From Hofstenia miamia (taxonomy: Eukaryota; Xenacoelomorpha; Acoela; Hofsteniidae), in the NCBI GenBank assembly GCA_900660155.1, contig CABFPE010000540.1:142498-206497 (forward strand): a stretch of DNA of 64,000 nucleotides, written 5' to 3'. The translations under genes were made by a program, and so were the position numbers. The first letter of the stretch is position 1. Each line of letters starts with the position of its first letter. The notes below the pieces were generated by a model. The model was not told the DNA's origin. It made no database searches and was given only the letters and a program-made list of their open reading frames with translations. Positions 1 to 11,435 of this stretch are shown in pieces.

Positions 1-44
1 TATATATATATATATATATTCTCATTAATGAAGCTTTTAAATTT

Positions 45-600
45 ATAGGAAAAATAAGCGCCTCTTCCTTTCAGAAAAAGGTTAATATATTTCCTTCAGT
101 TTATTATCAATGTTCGATCCAAGTAGCTTACATTCTAAAATTTGCTGAATTTCTAAGTCATTTAATTTGACTGTTGGATTATTTCTGTTAATTATCAATC
201 ATTTGGTCTTCTTGATACTTGTTATAATTGCTGCTCTATCTGAATGCTGTTTATATTATAGAATTTCATTCTGTGCCTCTTCTAAAATCGTAATATTTAT
301 CCATAAAACTTAAATCATTCATGGAAGAAACATCATTTATTTTCAAAGAAAACAATTTTGAGTCGTTGACAGTACCTTCAGGTATTACTCTAGATTCAGT
401 TCTAACATTTGATAATTTTTTGCCAATTTTTATCAGTAAAGATCTTGATTTTAAGAAACTTTCAAACCAAGTTATCATGCTTCTGATTTCTTCAATTCCT
501 TGATTTCAGTATAAATATATTGTGTTCAAATGTATTCAAAGCTTCAATACAATCACTCATAACGAATCTTGTAATTTTTTGCTTTTTTTCAAATCAGCCT
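45..600 (-). mobile_element. LINE remnant, reverse-transcriptase region
   Basis: The minus strand encodes decayed non-LTR reverse transcriptase. The stretch at 478-266 reads like the segment around the RT motif B (WFESFLKSRS, then IPEGTV where VPQGTV is usual, then LFSLKIND). Lower coordinates give LLGSNIDNKLK, the degenerate form of the YLGVxIDxxLK block that follows the palm domain. Block order agrees with a minus-strand LINE running off the left window edge. Several stops interrupt it, so it is a fossil. Clade is not assignable; a Jockey/CR1-type element is likely. Confidence 0.6.
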
Positions 601-1535
601 CAATGACGACATTGACATTGCTAATGCTTTATCAGTGAAGCGCCCCTCTAAATGCTTTTACAAAATGTTCACCTTGAATCGTCCCATTTGTTTTTTAGCT
701 GGTATTTCAGCTATCGTCACAGGACGCACAGCTTATATTTTTGATATTGGTGCTATTAGGTATGTTTTCATTTTAGTGGAAATTGCTTTCAACAATGCTC
801 CTTATCTATATTATCAAAATTGGACATGCCAAACTGAACCGAACCCATCATTTCATGTGACACACTGCTCACAACCACGCTTCATCTTGGAAAAAAACGC
901 AATAGTGAAGCTTGTATCTTGTCAATGACAATGCATAGAGACTGAAATGTATCGGGATCACGGCATTGCGCTGTACATTAATACTACTTCTATGGTTAAG
1001 TACACTACAATGACACTTACTTTCAGAGGAGATTTGCCACGATTGCTAACAAAAGATATGTATAGAACTTCTAATATAATCACTTCAGGGGTTAAGATAA
1101 GCTTTGTAATAATTGAACTAATTGAAACATCATTTTCTGCTATTGACACATGCATTCTGAGAACACTATTTAGCAAATCTAAGTAATCGTTTCTCTATAT
1201 TTTTTGAAGAGTGATTGAATTTGCAGCTGCGAAACTAATGCACAAATCATAATGAACCATGCGACCCAGCTGACCCATTGAACCATGCGTCAAGGACTCA
1301 TGTCCGGCTCTGCTTAGCGCACATGTATCGTGTAGGGATTCTGCATATAGATATAAGTATATATAGTATTATTATGAATTGGTTCAGAAATATAATTCAC
1401 ATAAAGAGAGAATAATATTGGCCATAGTCCACTAAAAGTAACACAGTCTGAATAAACACTAGCAATATAGCAATATTCACATTTTATTTACGATTGCTTA
1501 AGAAGTAAAAAATGAAATTATTCGCTTTTTAAAAT

Positions 1536-1570
1536 CAGGGGCGTACGCAGGATTTTTTGACGGGGGGACA
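1536..1570. mobile_element. hAT-like terminal sequence, single end
   Basis: The sequence CAGGGGCGTACGCAGGATTT followed by a G run resembles the CAGGGGCG termini common in hAT transposons and their MITEs. No matching inverted end was found before the SPRY exon at 2,026, so this is at best a truncated element. The rest of 601-2,025 holds no gene I can support. Confidence 0.3.
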
Positions 1571-2025
1571 TCATCTTCATTACCCATTGCGGAGCGAAAC
1601 CCCGCGAAAAATTTTGAAAATATTGAGAAAATAGACCCTAAAAAATGCATTTCACGATCCTAGATTTTAAATTGCACACGTTGTGATAAAGCTCTTCATT
1701 ACAACAAAGTTTCTGTTTAGTAAATTTTAACAGCATCAATTATAATGTGAAATAATTGAAACTGTTAAATTCAATTTTCAAAAAAAAACTAAGAAAACTG
1801 CAAGAATCACTTCTCATAGATAACATGAATTTCAAACATTCATCTACAAAAACATCCACCCCAACACACACGAACTGTATTAATATACAAATCATTTTTT
1901 GATGTGTAGTCCTTCTTTTTGTTTATGTACTATTAATTTTTCAACTAATTTACTTTTATTATTTATATAAAAATGGATTTTTTGTTTTAAAATGCGTTTG
2001 GTATCTAAATGAATTAAAATTTTAG

Positions 2026-2828
2026 ACAATCTTAAAGACAGTCTAGACTTGAAGAACTATCCAGAGATTAGTACAGTAACGGGAGACTTAGTTATGACGA
2101 AAGGGAGGTATTATTGGGAAATTTTGGTGAAGGATCAAGAAGAATATCGAGTTGGGGTTACAAATCGAGACGCTTCATATGCCTCAACACTAGGTGAAAC
2201 TAAACAATCGTGGGCACTTCATAAACCAAGTGGGGAGGATGTTCTATATGCAATTACAGTTGGTAAGGGCTGTCAATTTTCTTCTTTTTTAAATCTATTT
2301 TAAATAGCTGACAATTAAAGTACATCTGTATTAGTGGCTCCCACAGGAAATTCTACTATAAAACATAAAAAACTATCAATGAAAAGAATAATTTGAATGA
2401 AAATTTCCACAATAATCGTATTAAAAGTACTATATTTAGGCAAAGTGGAAGCCGAAATCAAAATGAAGCCAGAGATAATGGGCATATTGTTGGACTACGA
2501 TAAAGGAATGCTGTCATTTTATAATATGCCGTCAAAAGTGCATATTTACACTTTTATGGCTAGTTTCCATGATCCATGTGTTGCTGCAGTAAAGGTTGCA
2601 AAAGGAGGTTCGCTTTCCATTTTGACAAGTGAGTTTCCTACGGTAAAGTATGAGAAAACAAACTCCATATCTGAACACGTTAAAGAAACTTACCAAAAAT
2701 GTTCAGTTGAATTTAATAATGCATTTCCCCAGCAATTTGTATACAATGGAAAACAACATCAACTATCTCATCCAGATGTTGATTGGGATGGTACGTGGAA
2801 AATCGATAGAGGATATTTTCAACATTGA
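2026..2828 (+). CDS. B30.2/SPRY-domain protein, last two exons (5' partial)
   Basis: Two exons join in frame. Exon A is 2,026-2,262 (acceptor TTTTAG, donor G|GTAAGG) and exon B is 2,440-2,828 (acceptor ATTTAG, stop TGA 2,826-2,828); the 177-bp intron splits a Gly codon. The product has the SPRY order: GRYYWEILV, YRVGVTNRDASYASTLG, SWALHKPSG in exon A, then GILLDYDKGMLSFYN and a hydrophobic strand series in exon B. About 60 residues follow the core and end in WKIDRGYFQH. SPRY folds are protein-interaction modules, found in TRIM, FSD1-like and other proteins. Upstream exons, which would decide between TRIM-like (RING/B-box) and FSD-like (coiled coil/FN3) architecture, were not found in 1-2,025. 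Exon A begins with two bases of a split codon, so at least one exon precedes it. Function beyond protein binding is not inferable. Confidence 0.85.
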
Positions 2829-3215
2829 AGCTCTCCTTTAAGTAAAAAATAATGGAATTTTGAGTACAGAACAACCTCGAAATTAATTAAATTTTTAAAT
2901 TCCGTAAATATACAATTTTCAAAAAAAAATATAATGAGCATTTGATTTAAATAAGACTTGAATTGTAATTGGCAATTAGGTATATCTAATCCGATAGAAG
3001 AAGATGACCAACATTTTGAAACGAAGTTTAACAACATTAAATGTATTGCATTGTAAGTTATATTGCCACCCAATTGTATTGGTGATTACTATAATATATA
3101 TATATATATATATATAGCTTTCGTAATGCCGCACCCAACAGACAACAGATGTTTAACAGTTCTAGGATAAGACCCATGCCAGCAACAGCTTGCTTTAGAT
3201 ATTTTGCTTTCAGTA

Positions 3216-3221
3216 AATAAA
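3216..3221 (+). promoter_or_regulatory. possible polyadenylation signal for the SPRY gene
   Basis: AATAAA lies about 390 bp after the SPRY stop codon on the same strand. In sequence this AT-rich it may be chance. The rest of 2,829-3,460 contains no gene; a TA microsatellite lies at 3,094-3,116. Confidence 0.2.
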
Positions 3222-3463
3222 TCACCTAAATTCAGTGCAGTTATCCCTGGATGTGCCCATTAATGGTTGTGGTTTTGCGATGAAAATGAAAGAGGAGACG
3301 ACTTCCTATCTATCCTTATTATATAGTGAGTTATGATAGTTTTGAAAATTTCTATAAAGACTATCCCAAATTGTAAAAACTGTCTGAGTTAAAATACCCA
3401 AAAATGATTATGTGCAGGATAGCCGTGGATAGTACTTGTAACAGAAATCACTAATATATAGGC

Positions 3464-4130
3464 CTATATACTTTTTTTCTTATTTGTAGCGCTTTTATTC
3501 CTGTACTGTACGTATACAATAAATAGGAATGCTACATACAAACAACGTTTATCATAACATGGGTAAGTGCAATCAAACAAATATTTGCAGGCTGCGTGGT
3601 AAAATGTCCTTTTATATAACTCAGTACGAGCTGGAGGAAGGGATACCATGTGCTTGGCGTATTTCTTGGAACTTATGATACATTGGATTCTTCACGGCAC
3701 TTTGAATTTTTAAGACTGTTTTTTCGAATCTTGTATAGAATAACTTATTCATCATATTTATTAAGTACATCTGGTCAACATGTGCAACAATAGCGAAAAA
3801 CTTGATGCATTTTCTGAGTTTAGAACAAAGTCTTTTTTCAAGTCCAGGAACCCATACTTCGCAGGCATATAAAACAACTGAAGCGATGTACGTTTTAAAG
3901 ATGAATTCTTTCGTATTATGGTCCATAAATGTAACCAAGAAGGTATAATTAACTCTGGCAACAATAGAGTTAACATGTCTCTCCCAGGTTAACGTTGACT
4001 AAATGATCAAACCAAGGTACATAACGAATGATTTCTGAGGAACTACTACCCCGCTGGCAACAATATGTTGTTTACCAACAGCGGTGAAAAAGTAGTTAGT
4101 GCTGTTGTGTTTATTAAAAAAGGTACATAT
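3464..4130 (-). mobile_element. LINE 3' fragment, RT C-terminal domain
   Basis: Minus-strand translations give, in order, a YLGLII block followed by TWERHVNSIVARVNYT, then FKTYIASVVLYACEVWVPGLEKRLCSKL. This is the region after the RT palm of Jockey/CR1-like LINEs, where xYLGVxID, the thumb helices and the LxYACxxWGP block follow each other. Reading frame changes and stops interrupt it. It differs in sequence from the LINE at 6-10 kb, so it is a separate family or a much older copy. Confidence 0.6.
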
Positions 4131-4582
4131 CAAGAAATAATTTTATGGTGGTTGGTAGCCATCTAGTGGCGAAATAAAGCAATTGCAATTATTGAATGCT
4201 GATATATTTTTGTTTTCATTGTCATGTAAATCATTGAAGCGACTTTTCTGATTACTGATAAAGTCAAGTTGTCTTTTATAATTAATTTAAACTTTTCTTA
4301 AAAATTATGTTATAATGAGAGTTTTACAAAATTTAATTACAATGTTCTGTGATTCAGTATATTAACAGTTTTTCTTAATGATTCACAATGCATTTATTGT
4401 TAACAGTTTGTGAATGTTTACTTAAATATTTCTTGCAAAATGAAATGCAAATGAAATTCCATGAATTTTCACTAAACAAAGAAACCTTTCAAATCAAAAA
4501 AAAATTTCAAGTTTAATTTACGTGAAAATTTCTACTTCTGACTGTTTAGGTGCTAGTTTATAAAAAATTACTTACGAAATTA
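4131..4582. other. no gene seen, AT-rich spacer
   Basis: Very AT-rich sequence between two LINE fragments. I see no coding signal, inverted repeats or RNA gene here. Confidence 0.5.
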
Positions 4583-4646
4583 TCAACATACATATATAGG
4601 AATGTATTTATATATGATATATACATTATATATACAAAAAAAACTA

Positions 4647-4687
<41 letters not shown>

Positions 4688-5640
4688 CATTCTAAAATAC
4701 ATACAAAATTTGTTGCAATTTGATACTATAGATTCAACAGCCACATGCATGGATTTATTATCGTTGAATATGCAGGCATCATTGGCGTATTGAATTAAAT
4801 TAAAATGAGTTGTCATATGCATGTCGTTTACATATATACTGAAAAGAAGGGGACCTAAAATTGTTCCTTGGGGAGCATCATTGTTAACAGGCTGCTAGTT
4901 TGAAAAAAACATCGTTTGCCTCCACTCATTAAAATCTATCCTTCAAATAATAAGTTATTAAATTTCTGCTATTATAAGGAAATCCCGGTTAGAATAATTT
5001 CTTTTTAGTTTGCTGGGATTAATCGAATCAAAAGCTTTAGAAAGATCTAAGCAAACAATAGCTACAAAATTATTTGCGTTCAGTGATGATCTCTACTTTT
5101 GTGTACCTTTTAAAAAGAGAACAGTTGTTGTAAATATTTTTCGAAATCCAAATTGAGTATTTGACAATAGGTTGTACTTATTTAGGTGTTACGTTATTTG
5201 ATCGTGCAATAATCTCACGCATACTTGGTGATGTGTTGAAATTGATCTATATTTTAGCGCAAGTAATGGATCGTTTTTTTCAAAAATAGGAGTAACATGA
5301 GCATTGGTTAAAAATGTAATTTAAGGGATTGGCAATATGTACAGTGATTTTAGGTGCCCAAGAACGAATTTTCCATGGCCCACTTAATTTGCTGTGCTTA
5401 CGTTTATGAATTGCGTTTAAACTTCCAAAACTTGTTGTAAAACAGAAAAAAGTTTGGGATGAATAAATTTAGCTGATTTACCTTGAAACTTAACTATTGG
5501 ACTATTGATTTCGCAAGATTAATAAAAGTTTGATTGAATTCGTTAGAAATTTCATAGGTATTTGTAAGGATTTTTCAATTTTTATTTTTAACAGCATCAA
5601 TATAGCTAAATTTATATTTCTTATTATTACTTTTTAGCAA
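4583..5640 (-). mobile_element. decayed copy related to the 6-10 kb CR1/L2-like LINE
   Basis: Reading the minus strand from 5,640 down recovers blocks matching the intact LINE next door: SYIDAVKN and EISNEFNQTFINL, VCLDLSKAFDSINP (RT motif A), NDAPQGTILGP (motif B), then FNLIQYANDACIFNDNKSM (motif C, with YANDA replacing YADDT) and VESIVSNCNKF. A TA microsatellite at 4,648-4,684 has expanded inside the former coding sequence just after motif C. Many stops are present. It lies opposite in orientation to its relative at 5,965-10,141 and is clearly older. Confidence 0.75.
4648..4684. repeat. TA microsatellite within a LINE remnant
   Basis: An uninterrupted TA run of about 37 bp. Similar runs lie at 3,094-3,116, 17,582-17,607, 29,685-29,699, 30,795-30,813 and 35,234-35,260. 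Confidence 0.9.
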
Positions 5641-5972
5641 TATAACTTGTCTATTTTCAGTGTTGCAAGCATTAAGAATGCACCATCTATTCAAATAGAC
5701 CTGAATGATGTCGTGGAATAAAGAAAACAGATGATAGACAAAACCATAATTGCTGCAAAATTGAAAGGTGACACCAATCGGATCTACTGCACATTTCTGC
5801 AAGATGCTGGCGTGAATGTTCGCGCTCATACAGTTTGACGACGCTTACACACCCTTTGTTGTACAAGTTTCAATCCTCGTGTTGTGTCTAAATTTATGTC
5901 GGCGAGGAAAGAAAAAGGTTGCAATTTAGCAGAAATCCTGTTGATCATTCTATGGAACACTGATGAAAGGTA

Positions 5973-6542
5973 TTGAGTGTGATGGGTCTTCTAAATAATG
6001 TAAAGTATTTGGTACAAATTGGAAGAAATGATATTCTCAAGAACCCAAGCAACTACGAAGCTAAGTTTACTGATCTTATTAAAATAATTAACCATATTTT
6101 TAGTCCTACTAAGATTTTTCTTAGTGAAATCCCACCTTTTTGCAACAGCCTGCTTCAAGGCAACAATGAAGTAGTAAAAGTCAATAAAATTATTTCTAAC
6201 TTATCAGAAAAATTAAAATTTTCAGTATTTAAATTATTTTCACAGTTTTGTTTAGGTCCAAAAGTCGTTAACAGTCGTCTCTTTTCAAAAGACGGCATTC
6301 ATTTCTCACAGAATGGAATTGGAAAATTTGTATCCATCATTAAATCCTTCTTCGAGCCTCCATCTTGTCGCACAATTCAATTCCTCAAAGCTATGCCGAC
6401 AAATAACAGAGTCTTTGAAAGTTTTGCACCTCGATTTTTGCCGCCTTTCGCTAGCAACCTGCCGCACCACCCGCTTGCTCGCCCGTCCAGGGTATATAAA
6501 TCATACGCTGCTGCACTTTATAACAATGCACCGCCTTACTAA
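5973..6542 (+). pseudogene. LINE ORF1 remnant with SGNH/GDSL-esterase-like blocks
   Basis: The translation contains VQIGRNDI, matching the GxND block III of SGNH hydrolases, and KDGIHFSQNGIGKF, matching the catalytic DxxH block V. Esterase domains of this kind are known in CR1-clade ORF1 proteins. Block I (GDS with the nucleophilic serine) is missing because the copy is truncated upstream, so no active enzyme is encoded. The first codon listed is TTG and does not mark a real start. After the esterase end a basic, proline-rich tail runs to the stop at 6,540-6,542, 89 bp before ORF2. Confidence 0.65.
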
Positions 6543-6631
6543 TTCATTCACCGCAAATTGCTCTAACTCTGAAGTCACCGCCACCATCATAAGCGATCTA
6601 CTTCAACAGCTAAGATACTTTTTTATTAGCT

Positions 6632-9600
6632 ATGTCGTGTGAATTATTATATTTTTGTTTACAGACGCCCAGGCTATGGAAAAATTACTATAACCCTAAA
6701 TTCAAATTGAAACTCAAATTTGTTTTCAAAGTAAAATTATTACTCTTTACTTATATTTTCCTTATTTCGACATTCAAATCCAATGAGGATGTCTCGCTCT
6801 TACCAGTACAGTTTTACTTCAATACATATAACTCAACTATTCGCTATTCAAAAACAGCTTTAACTTTCTTAACCAGGCGCATTTGTATTATCATAATCGA
6901 TTTAAAAAAGTCATTTGTTATTTCTCTCATAATTTTCCTATTATTAGCAGTATATGGTATTGAGACTAATCCCGGTCCGATTTTAAATTTTGAATCATAC
7001 ATCAAAAAATTGAATACCGGCTCAGATATTGTGAATTACGTACATTTAAATTTTCAGAATCTAAGTATTAAAAATTTCGAATATAAGGAATTCGTTTCAA
7101 ATACTAAAAATGATTTAATTCTCGCAATTTCTGAAACTTGGCTAAAGATTGACGATGTAGATAGCGTATGTTCTGTTAATGAAACTTTTGCACTATTTAG
7201 AAAGGATAGAGTTTTGAACAATATGTTAGGAAAATCAAAAGGTGGAGGTGTATTACTTTTAGTTCCAAAGTCATTCAATCCCAAAATACGCAACGATATT
7301 AAAAGTCCTAACACATCAAATTTTGACAGTCTATGGGTTGAAATTACTAATCCAATTAAAAATTCTAGATTTCAAAAACAATTATTAAATGTATCATACT
7401 GTCCGCATAAGAAATTTGCCGATTTTTTTATTCAACAACTAGAAGAAGAATTATCACTTGCCTGTTCTGAAAATAAAGATTTAGTACTTTTCGGAGATTG
7501 GAACCTCAATTATTTAAATGCTAATGATCAATGTAAAATGGATTTGTTCTTGAACACATTTAATCTTGAATTGACCAATAAAACATTGCCCACTAGAATC
7601 ACATCATCGAGTAGGACTCTAATTGACTACATTGCATTAGCTGAAAACAATAATACACACTTCCAGTACATCTCTTCTGAATGCCCATTCTCGGATCACT
7701 GTTTTACATCTATCAAATTTCAAAAGTCTTCTCACTCAACCCCAAAAATTACCACGAAATGGATTAAAACTCGTGAAAAGTGTATTGAAAATATTAATAA
7801 TTTTAAATCATCCCTCTCATCAGAAAATTGGTTTCCTGTATATTCTGCATCAAATATAAATGAAATGCTAAAAAATTTCTCAGACATTTTTGAATTTTAC
7901 CTCAACAGATTTTGCCCTGAAAGGAAAATAATGGTTAAATCCACAACCAAATCCAAAGCAAACAATACTTTTTCTAACAAACCCTGGATATCTGACACTT
8001 GTAAAGCTTTAATTCGCGAAAAGAACAAAGCATATAAACATTTTATAAATTCTCGAACTAACAAGAACTTTGCTGCCTATAAAAAGGCCAGAAATGCCTC
8101 GAATATTGCATCTCGTAGGGCATTCAATGAATTTATCAAAAATGAGTATACGCGTCTTCCAAATGAAAAGTCAAAATGGAAACTAATAAAAGAAATCACA
8201 AATTATAAGCAATCTAAATCAAACTTAATTGATGTGATTAAAGATCAAAATGGAAATAATCTAACCGACAATTTAGAAATTTCTAATGAATTAAACAAGA
8301 CTTTTGTCAACTTAGGAAATTACAAAGGGCCCCTTATTAAATACAAAAACCTCTCACACAAAATCTTTACACCTGAATTTAATTTCCGATTCTCAACTAC
8401 CTATGAAATTATTAAATCGATTCTTAAGCTTAAGTCCAACAAATCAAGTGGTCCCTCAAATATCCCCTCTTGGGCTCTTAAAATGACTGCAGATATCATT
8501 GCAAGTCCTTTAAATTTCATCTTTAATGAATCTATAAAATGCAATCACTTCCCAGATTATCTAAAACTTGCTCACATTACTCCTATTTTTAAGAAAAACG
8601 ATCCTTCAATTGCCACTAATTATCGACCAATTTCAATTACTTCTCCAATAAGTAAAATATTCGAAAGATTATTGCATAACCAAATAATTGAACATTTTAA
8701 TAAGTATAATTTATTATCGAACACCCAATTTGGATTTCGCAAAAATTTTTCAACAACTGATGCACTATTACATGCTACTGAAAAATGGAGAGCATCCCTC
8801 GATTCTAATAAATTTGTAGCTATAGCTTGTTTAGATCTCTCAAAAGCCTTTGATTCGATTAATCACAACATACTTATTGAAAAACTATCTTACTTAGGAT
8901 TTTCTTGTAATAGTAAGCAATTGATAACTAGTTACCTTAACCAAAGATTCCAGAGAGTTAAATTAAACGATATTTTTTCTGATTGGTTACCGGTTTACAA
9001 TGGGGTGCCTCAAGGAACGATTCTAGGTCCTCTTCTTTTTAGTATTTATGTAAATGACATGCAGTCAATAACCAATTGCAATCTAATTCAATATGCCGAT
9101 GACACCTGCATCTTCAGCGATAATACATCATTGCACTCAGCAGTGGAATCAATAGAATTCAATTGCAACAAATTGTCAAAATATTTTTCAATGCATAAGT
9201 TGCTAATTAATGAAGCTAAGACGGAATTTTGTATTTTGCAGCCCAATAAAAATAACTACGATGTTTCCAAAATGACTTTGAAAATTAATACTGTTAATGT
9301 ACCTATTGTAGACACTTTCAAGTACTTAGGCGTAACCATTGACTCAAAGTTAAAGTTCAACACTCACATTAACATAACAGTTAGAAAACTAGCTATAGGT
9401 ATAAAAAGTATGACACTAGTAGTTAAGCAATTACCACCTTGTGCAATTATTCAATTCTTCCATGCTTTTATCATGAGCCACCTTAATTATGCAAACATCT
9501 TATTTACTGATTTAAGTGATGTGCTTTATAGAAAACTTGACATTCAATTAAAATGGGCACTGAATATCTCAGCAAAAAATTCATCGAAAACTAAACATTA

Positions 9601-9964
9601 CATTTCTAGGTCAATTCTCTTTCCAAAACAACTCGTCATTTTAAATACCTTGCTAACATTTTTCAAACTAGTAAAAAATCTACCGCCATATAATTCAATT
9701 AAATTCCCGGGATTTGCGCATAAACAGAATTCAAGATCTAAAATTTTTACATGTGTTAAGTATAAGAAAAAAGTTTTGAAGAAATCTTTCATTAATGTCG
9801 CAATTCGAACCTGGAATTCGCTACCTAAAGAAATTAAAAGCATTGAAAAATTGAAACCTTTTAAAAAGCGTTTAAAAATCTTCCTTAAGCAAAAATATAT
9901 TTTAGGTACATCATGGTTAGGATTTAAATTTTACAACAATGACTATACGATAACTCGTCATTAA
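6632..9964 (+). CDS. LINE ORF2: 2A-like leader, APE endonuclease and reverse transcriptase
   Basis: A single open frame of 1,110 codons starts at ATG 6,632. Residues 1-105 are hydrophobic and basic, without a known domain. Residues 108-116 read YGIETNPGP, a 2A-like ribosome-skipping motif that would separate this leader from the enzyme. The endonuclease follows: ISETWL, LFGDWNLNYL and FSDHCF carry the expected Glu, Asp/Asn and Asp-His residues. The reverse transcriptase starts with ITPIFKKND and NYRPIS, then has CLDLSKAFDSINH (motif A), NGVPQGTILGPLLF (B), QYADDTCIF (C) and FKYLGVTID. The C-terminal region holds ARTWNSLP-like RTWNSLPKEI. All catalytic residues I can check are present and there is no internal stop, so the enzyme looks functional. 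It acts in target-primed reverse transcription. The clade is CR1/L2-like by motif style and esterase-type ORF1. Confidence 0.93.
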   Translation: MSCELLYFCLQTPRLWKNYYNPKFKLKLKFVFKVKLLLFTYIFLISTFKSNEDVSLLPVQFYFNTYNSTIRYSKTALTFLTRRICIIIIDLKKSFVISLIIFLLLAVYGIETNPGPILNFESYIKKLNTGSDIVNYVHLNFQNLSIKNFEYKEFVSNTKNDLILAISETWLKIDDVDSVCSVNETFALFRKDRVLNNMLGKSKGGGVLLLVPKSFNPKIRNDIKSPNTSNFDSLWVEITNPIKNSRFQKQLLNVSYCPHKKFADFFIQQLEEELSLACSENKDLVLFGDWNLNYLNANDQCKMDLFLNTFNLELTNKTLPTRITSSSRTLIDYIALAENNNTHFQYISSECPFSDHCFTSIKFQKSSHSTPKITTKWIKTREKCIENINNFKSSLSSENWFPVYSASNINEMLKNFSDIFEFYLNRFCPERKIMVKSTTKSKANNTFSNKPWISDTCKALIREKNKAYKHFINSRTNKNFAAYKKARNASNIASRRAFNEFIKNEYTRLPNEKSKWKLIKEITNYKQSKSNLIDVIKDQNGNNLTDNLEISNELNKTFVNLGNYKGPLIKYKNLSHKIFTPEFNFRFSTTYEIIKSILKLKSNKSSGPSNIPSWALKMTADIIASPLNFIFNESIKCNHFPDYLKLAHITPIFKKNDPSIATNYRPISITSPISKIFERLLHNQIIEHFNKYNLLSNTQFGFRKNFSTTDALLHATEKWRASLDSNKFVAIACLDLSKAFDSINHNILIEKLSYLGFSCNSKQLITSYLNQRFQRVKLNDIFSDWLPVYNGVPQGTILGPLLFSIYVNDMQSITNCNLIQYADDTCIFSDNTSLHSAVESIEFNCNKLSKYFSMHKLLINEAKTEFCILQPNKNNYDVSKMTLKINTVNVPIVDTFKYLGVTIDSKLKFNTHINITVRKLAIGIKSMTLVVKQLPPCAIIQFFHAFIMSHLNYANILFTDLSDVLYRKLDIQLKWALNISAKNSSKTKHYISRSILFPKQLVILNTLLTFFKLVKNLPPYNSIKFPGFAHKQNSRSKIFTCVKYKKKVLKKSFINVAIRTWNSLPKEIKSIEKLKPFKKRLKIFLKQKYILGTSWLGFKFYNNDYTITRH

Positions 9965-10068
9965 AATAGCAATATAAAGTAATTCATCCATAGCCTGTAA
10001 GAATTGTTACTTTTTGTAATGTATGTTGATTTGTAGATGGTTACTTTTTTGTAATTTATGACGCTATC

Positions 10069-10141
10069 CAGATAAATTATCAGCTATTGAATTGTAAAAA
10101 TTTATCTGAATATAGAATCTCTTATCTTATCTTATCTTATC
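10069..10141 (+). repeat. LINE 3' stem-loop and CTTAT tail
   Basis: CAGATAAATT at 10,069-10,078 pairs with AATTTATCTG at 10,099-10,108 across a 20-nt loop; (CTTAT)n then ends the element. Position and form suit the RNA structure bound by the element's reverse transcriptase. Confidence 0.65.
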
Positions 10142-11400
10142 GTATCCAATAAGGTTTCCACTATCTCTGGATGAGAAATTCAAACACCTTACAGTAGTTA
10201 TGCTCTTGGGCATCATAAGCTTTAACCGTGCTTGACACTTACAAGCCAGTGAAAGTATGATGAATGCATCTCAATATCTAAAAGTAGTGCAAAGATGCGC
10301 ACTAGCTCAAATACAAGGGTGTTTCAATGAAAGTGACTTTCTCCTTAAATACAAATATTGCAATGTCGACTCACACTAAATTTGTAAATGACAACTGCTG
10401 GCATCATTGTAGCTTGTTATATTAAACGGCGAACATTTGTTGCCATCTACAGTAGTTATGCTATTTAAGGTACCATTATAAAAGCATGCTTATTGGACTT
10501 CTTAGATAGATAAGAAAAACTACAAAATTATGGGTGTCCATGTTCCATGTCACCAATTGTACATTTACAGTATGTTTAGTCAAACTTCTAAAGTAGAAGT
10601 TACAAAAAAAATTATATTTGAATATACAGCACACACACATACATTGCTATTAGTAATATAGAAATCTAAATAAATTGAAATACATTATATTAGATTTATT
10701 ACCCCTGAGCGTTCCGATGTGATTTTTTTAGTAAACTATGACATTCTTGACACCATTTCATAGAGTTCCTAGTTGCAATTACTGCTGTTTTCTTTTGTTC
10801 TTTTCTGAAAATAAGCACAAAAATTACACCATGTCAGGAAAATGCCCACATTGAGCAACCCTGTCTCATTGCTTCCATTGAAAAGAATAGGGCTGCAGTT
10901 TTTGCATTGATCGCATTCTTTCATGAAACCACATGTTTCAAATGCAAATTAAAGCTTTCAGTCTATTTTTGTACATCATAAAAACCCATTATTTTGTGTC
11001 GAATATGTCACACTTTTCATGAGTTAGCAAACTTTTTGCTACATCTTACACTGATTTGTCAAGATAATTGCCTCAACAGCTTGTCACAAAGCCCAAGTGC
11101 AACCTACTACTGTTTTGTGGTGGTGCCTGTAACCCCTTGGCTGAAGGATCGGAGTATGATTGGTTATCAAAATCAACGTGTATATTTTATATTCGCCCAA
11201 CTAATCATGTCTGACTTACTCATTGTTCAATGACAGATAAATAATTTATTAGTATACGAATGTTTTTGTGAATAACTTACGAAATTTTTAATTGAATCAC
11301 ACCAAACAATGAATATTTAGTGGATTAAATTTGAGCATTGAAAAGACCAGGCTACTTTAGCTATTAAACTGTTTAATTATGCCTATGTTCTACACTTAGT
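10142..11400. other. no gene seen
   Basis: Intergenic sequence with only short, unsupported open frames. The one at 10,994-11,233 shows no recognisable motif. A TTCTA-type simple repeat begins at about 11,405. Confidence 0.5.
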
Positions 11401-11404
11401 AAAA

Positions 11405-11430
11405 AATTCTATTCTATTCTATTCTATAAG
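11405..11430. repeat. ATTCT pentamer repeat
   Basis: About five ATTCT units directly precede a LINE 3' fragment. It may be the tail of another retroelement, but I could not identify the element before it. Confidence 0.7.
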
Positions 11431-11435
11431 AGGAG

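Larger units (their letters stand above)
5965..10141 (+). mobile_element. CR1/L2-like LINE, 5'-truncated, ORF2 intact
   Basis: The element contains an ORF1 remnant with an esterase-like end, a full ORF2 with APE endonuclease and reverse transcriptase, a short 3' UTR and a simple-repeat tail. The 3' UTR can fold a 10-bp stem (10,069-10,078 with 10,099-10,108), as in 3' ends recognised by L2/CR1-type reverse transcriptases. The tail is about four CTTAT units at 10,121-10,141. The 5' limit is uncertain: the ORF1 frame closes upstream at 5,964 and the N-terminal half of ORF1 is missing, the usual result of incomplete reverse transcription. An open ORF2 marks this as the youngest LINE in the window. 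Confidence 0.85.

Noticed and set aside
635-1186. Small plus-strand open frames that might be upstream SPRY exons
   Set aside because: No domain signature, no suitable donor site with matching phase, and low-complexity hydrophobic translation.
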